Part shown: piece by piece, positions 4,939 through 5,837 of the stretch
How the letters are laid out: every line of letters starts with the position of its first letter
How positions within the stretch are numbered: position 1 is the first letter of the stretch
NCBI GenBank assembly: GCA_913052515.1
Contig: CAJXFJ010000128.1
Coordinates: forward strand, 1-5,837
Reading direction: 5' to 3'
Source: an uncultured Flavobacteriales bacterium
GTDB lineage: Bacteria; Bacteroidota; Bacteroidia; Flavobacteriales; Vicingaceae
Length of the DNA: 5,837 nucleotides
The notes under the pieces: model-generated
Seen by the model: the letters and a program-made list of their open reading frames with translations, nothing else
What the model was told of the DNA's origin: nothing
Databases searched by the model: none
Position numbers and translations under genes: made by a program

Positions 4939-5837
4939 ATGCAAGATAAATTCAAGGAACTAGAAGATAAAATTGAAAAAGCCAAACTTGGCGGAGGTGA
5001 AAAGCGAATAGAAGCGCAACACAGTAAAAACAAACTGACAGCACGTGAGCGAATCCATTTTTTAATGGACGAAGGCTCTTTTGAGGAAATCGGGATGTTT
5101 GTAACTCACCGAAGTAACAATTTTGGTTTAGACAAAAACAAGCCTTTAGGCGATGGAGTAGTTACCGGATATGGAACTGTAAATGGTAGATTGACTTACG
5201 TATTTGCTCAAGATTTTACCGTAATGGGTGGTTCATTGGCAGAAGCTCATGCTGAGAAGATTGTTAAAATCATGGATTTGGCCATGAAAAATGGTGCACC
5301 TTTAATTGGTTTAAATGATTCAGGCGGAGCTAGAATACAAGAGGGAGTGGTTTCACTTGGAGGTTATGCCGATATTTTTTACCGAAACACCCAAGCAAGT
5401 GGAGTTATTCCGCAATTATCTGCTATCATGGGTCCTTGTGCAGGTGGTGCGGTTTATTCGCCAGCATTAACTGACTTTATTATGATGGTAGAAAATACCT
5501 CATATATGTTTGTAACGGGGCCCAATGTCGTAAAAACAGTAACTCATGAAGAAGTTACTTCAGAAGAATTGGGAGGAGCTTCGGCACATTCTACAAAATC
5601 AGGAGTTACACATTTTACCTATGCGAATGAAATAGAGTGTATCAATGGAATTAAGAAATTGTTGTCTTACGTTCCTCAAAATTGCGAAGAAGATGCACCA
5701 GCGGTTGATTATCAAGCAGGAGATGAAAGTCGTGAAAAGCTTAATAGCATTATACCAGAAAATGCTGGTCAGCCTTACGACATTAGAGAAGTTATTGACA
5801 ATACGGTAGATGCAGACTCATTTTATGAAGTTCATAA
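4939..5837 (+). CDS. Acyl-CoA carboxylase carboxyltransferase (beta) subunit, propionyl-CoA carboxylase type, 5' part
   Basis: An open frame of 299 codons plus two bases runs from ATG 4939 off the right edge; family members are about 510-520 residues, so roughly the first 60% is seen. The product carries the biotin-dependent carboxyltransferase fold: KLTARERI near 32-38, GDGVVTGYGTVNGR near 71-84, and FAQDFTVMGGSLAEAHAEKI near 89-107. The acyl-CoA/oxyanion loop is LNDSGGARIQEG at 125-136, followed by IMGPCAGGAVYSPALTDF (163-180), VTGPNVVKTVTHEEV (192-206) and ELGGASAHSTKSGV (210-223). These enzymes move a carboxyl group between biotin and acyl-CoA, typically propionyl-CoA to methylmalonyl-CoA; the related methylmalonyl-CoA decarboxylase alpha subunit (MmdA) is very similar and cannot be excluded. 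The biotin carboxylase and biotin carrier genes are not in view. A gap of only 32 nt after yebC with no terminator suggests co-transcription. The start matches the family N-terminus. Confidence 0.93.
   Translation, partial: MQDKFKELEDKIEKAKLGGGEKRIEAQHSKNKLTARERIHFLMDEGSFEEIGMFVTHRSNNFGLDKNKPLGDGVVTGYGTVNGRLTYVFAQDFTVMGGSLAEAHAEKIVKIMDLAMKNGAPLIGLNDSGGARIQEGVVSLGGYADIFYRNTQASGVIPQLSAIMGPCAGGAVYSPALTDFIMMVENTSYMFVTGPNVVKTVTHEEVTSEELGGASAHSTKSGVTHFTYANEIECINGIKKLLSYVPQNCEEDAPAVDYQAGDESREKLNSIIPENAGQPYDIREVIDNTVDADSFYEVH

Noticed and set aside
5511..5532. Another TGTAAC ... CGTA pair, within the carboxylase gene
   Set aside because: The spacing is 12 nt instead of 16 and it falls in conserved coding sequence (FVTGPNVVK), so it is coincidental.

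Overview
The window is a stretch of ordinary chromosomal DNA from a member of the Bacteroidota, most likely a free-living Flavobacteriales-like or Cytophagales-like species. The evidence is AT-rich sequence, starts without clear Shine-Dalgarno sites, a TAnnTTTG-type -7 promoter box upstream of two genes, an AsmA-like protein of Bacteroidota style, and an ECF sigma / anti-sigma / outer-membrane-barrel cluster typical of the phylum. The genus cannot be fixed from the sequence alone. No tRNA, rRNA, CRISPR array, insertion sequence or phage gene was seen.

Left part, minus strand (about 1-1454): a pseudouridine synthase gene of the RluB/RsuA family (ATG at 1428, stop at 565), then 11 nt downstream an AsmA-like membrane protein gene that starts with GTG at 553 and runs off the left edge. 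A TACCTTTG box just before the rluB-like gene is its likely promoter.

Middle, plus strand (about 1563-4085): a three-gene envelope-signalling module. It holds an ECF sigma factor (1614-2099), a membrane anti-sigma factor that overlaps it by one base (TAATG, 2099-3115), and a signal-peptide-bearing outer-membrane beta-barrel protein (3182-4021). The sigma gene and the barrel gene each have an upstream TGTAAC - 16 nt - CGTCACA element with exactly matching spacing. The simplest reading is a self-amplifying regulon: the sigma factor recognises both promoters, drives itself and its anti-sigma factor, and separately drives the barrel protein. A strong intrinsic terminator at 4051-4085 closes the module.

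Right part, plus strand (4125-5837): a YebC/TACO1-family gene with its own TATTTTTG box, then 32 nt later the first 299 codons of a biotin-dependent acyl-CoA carboxylase carboxyltransferase subunit (propionyl-CoA carboxylase beta type), cut by the right edge.

The most interesting item is the sigma/anti-sigma/barrel module: its duplicated promoter, the cysteine-free tandem-repeat anti-sigma domain, and the charged linker on the mature barrel protein. None of it amounts to clear proof of a new system. The rest is conserved housekeeping sequence.
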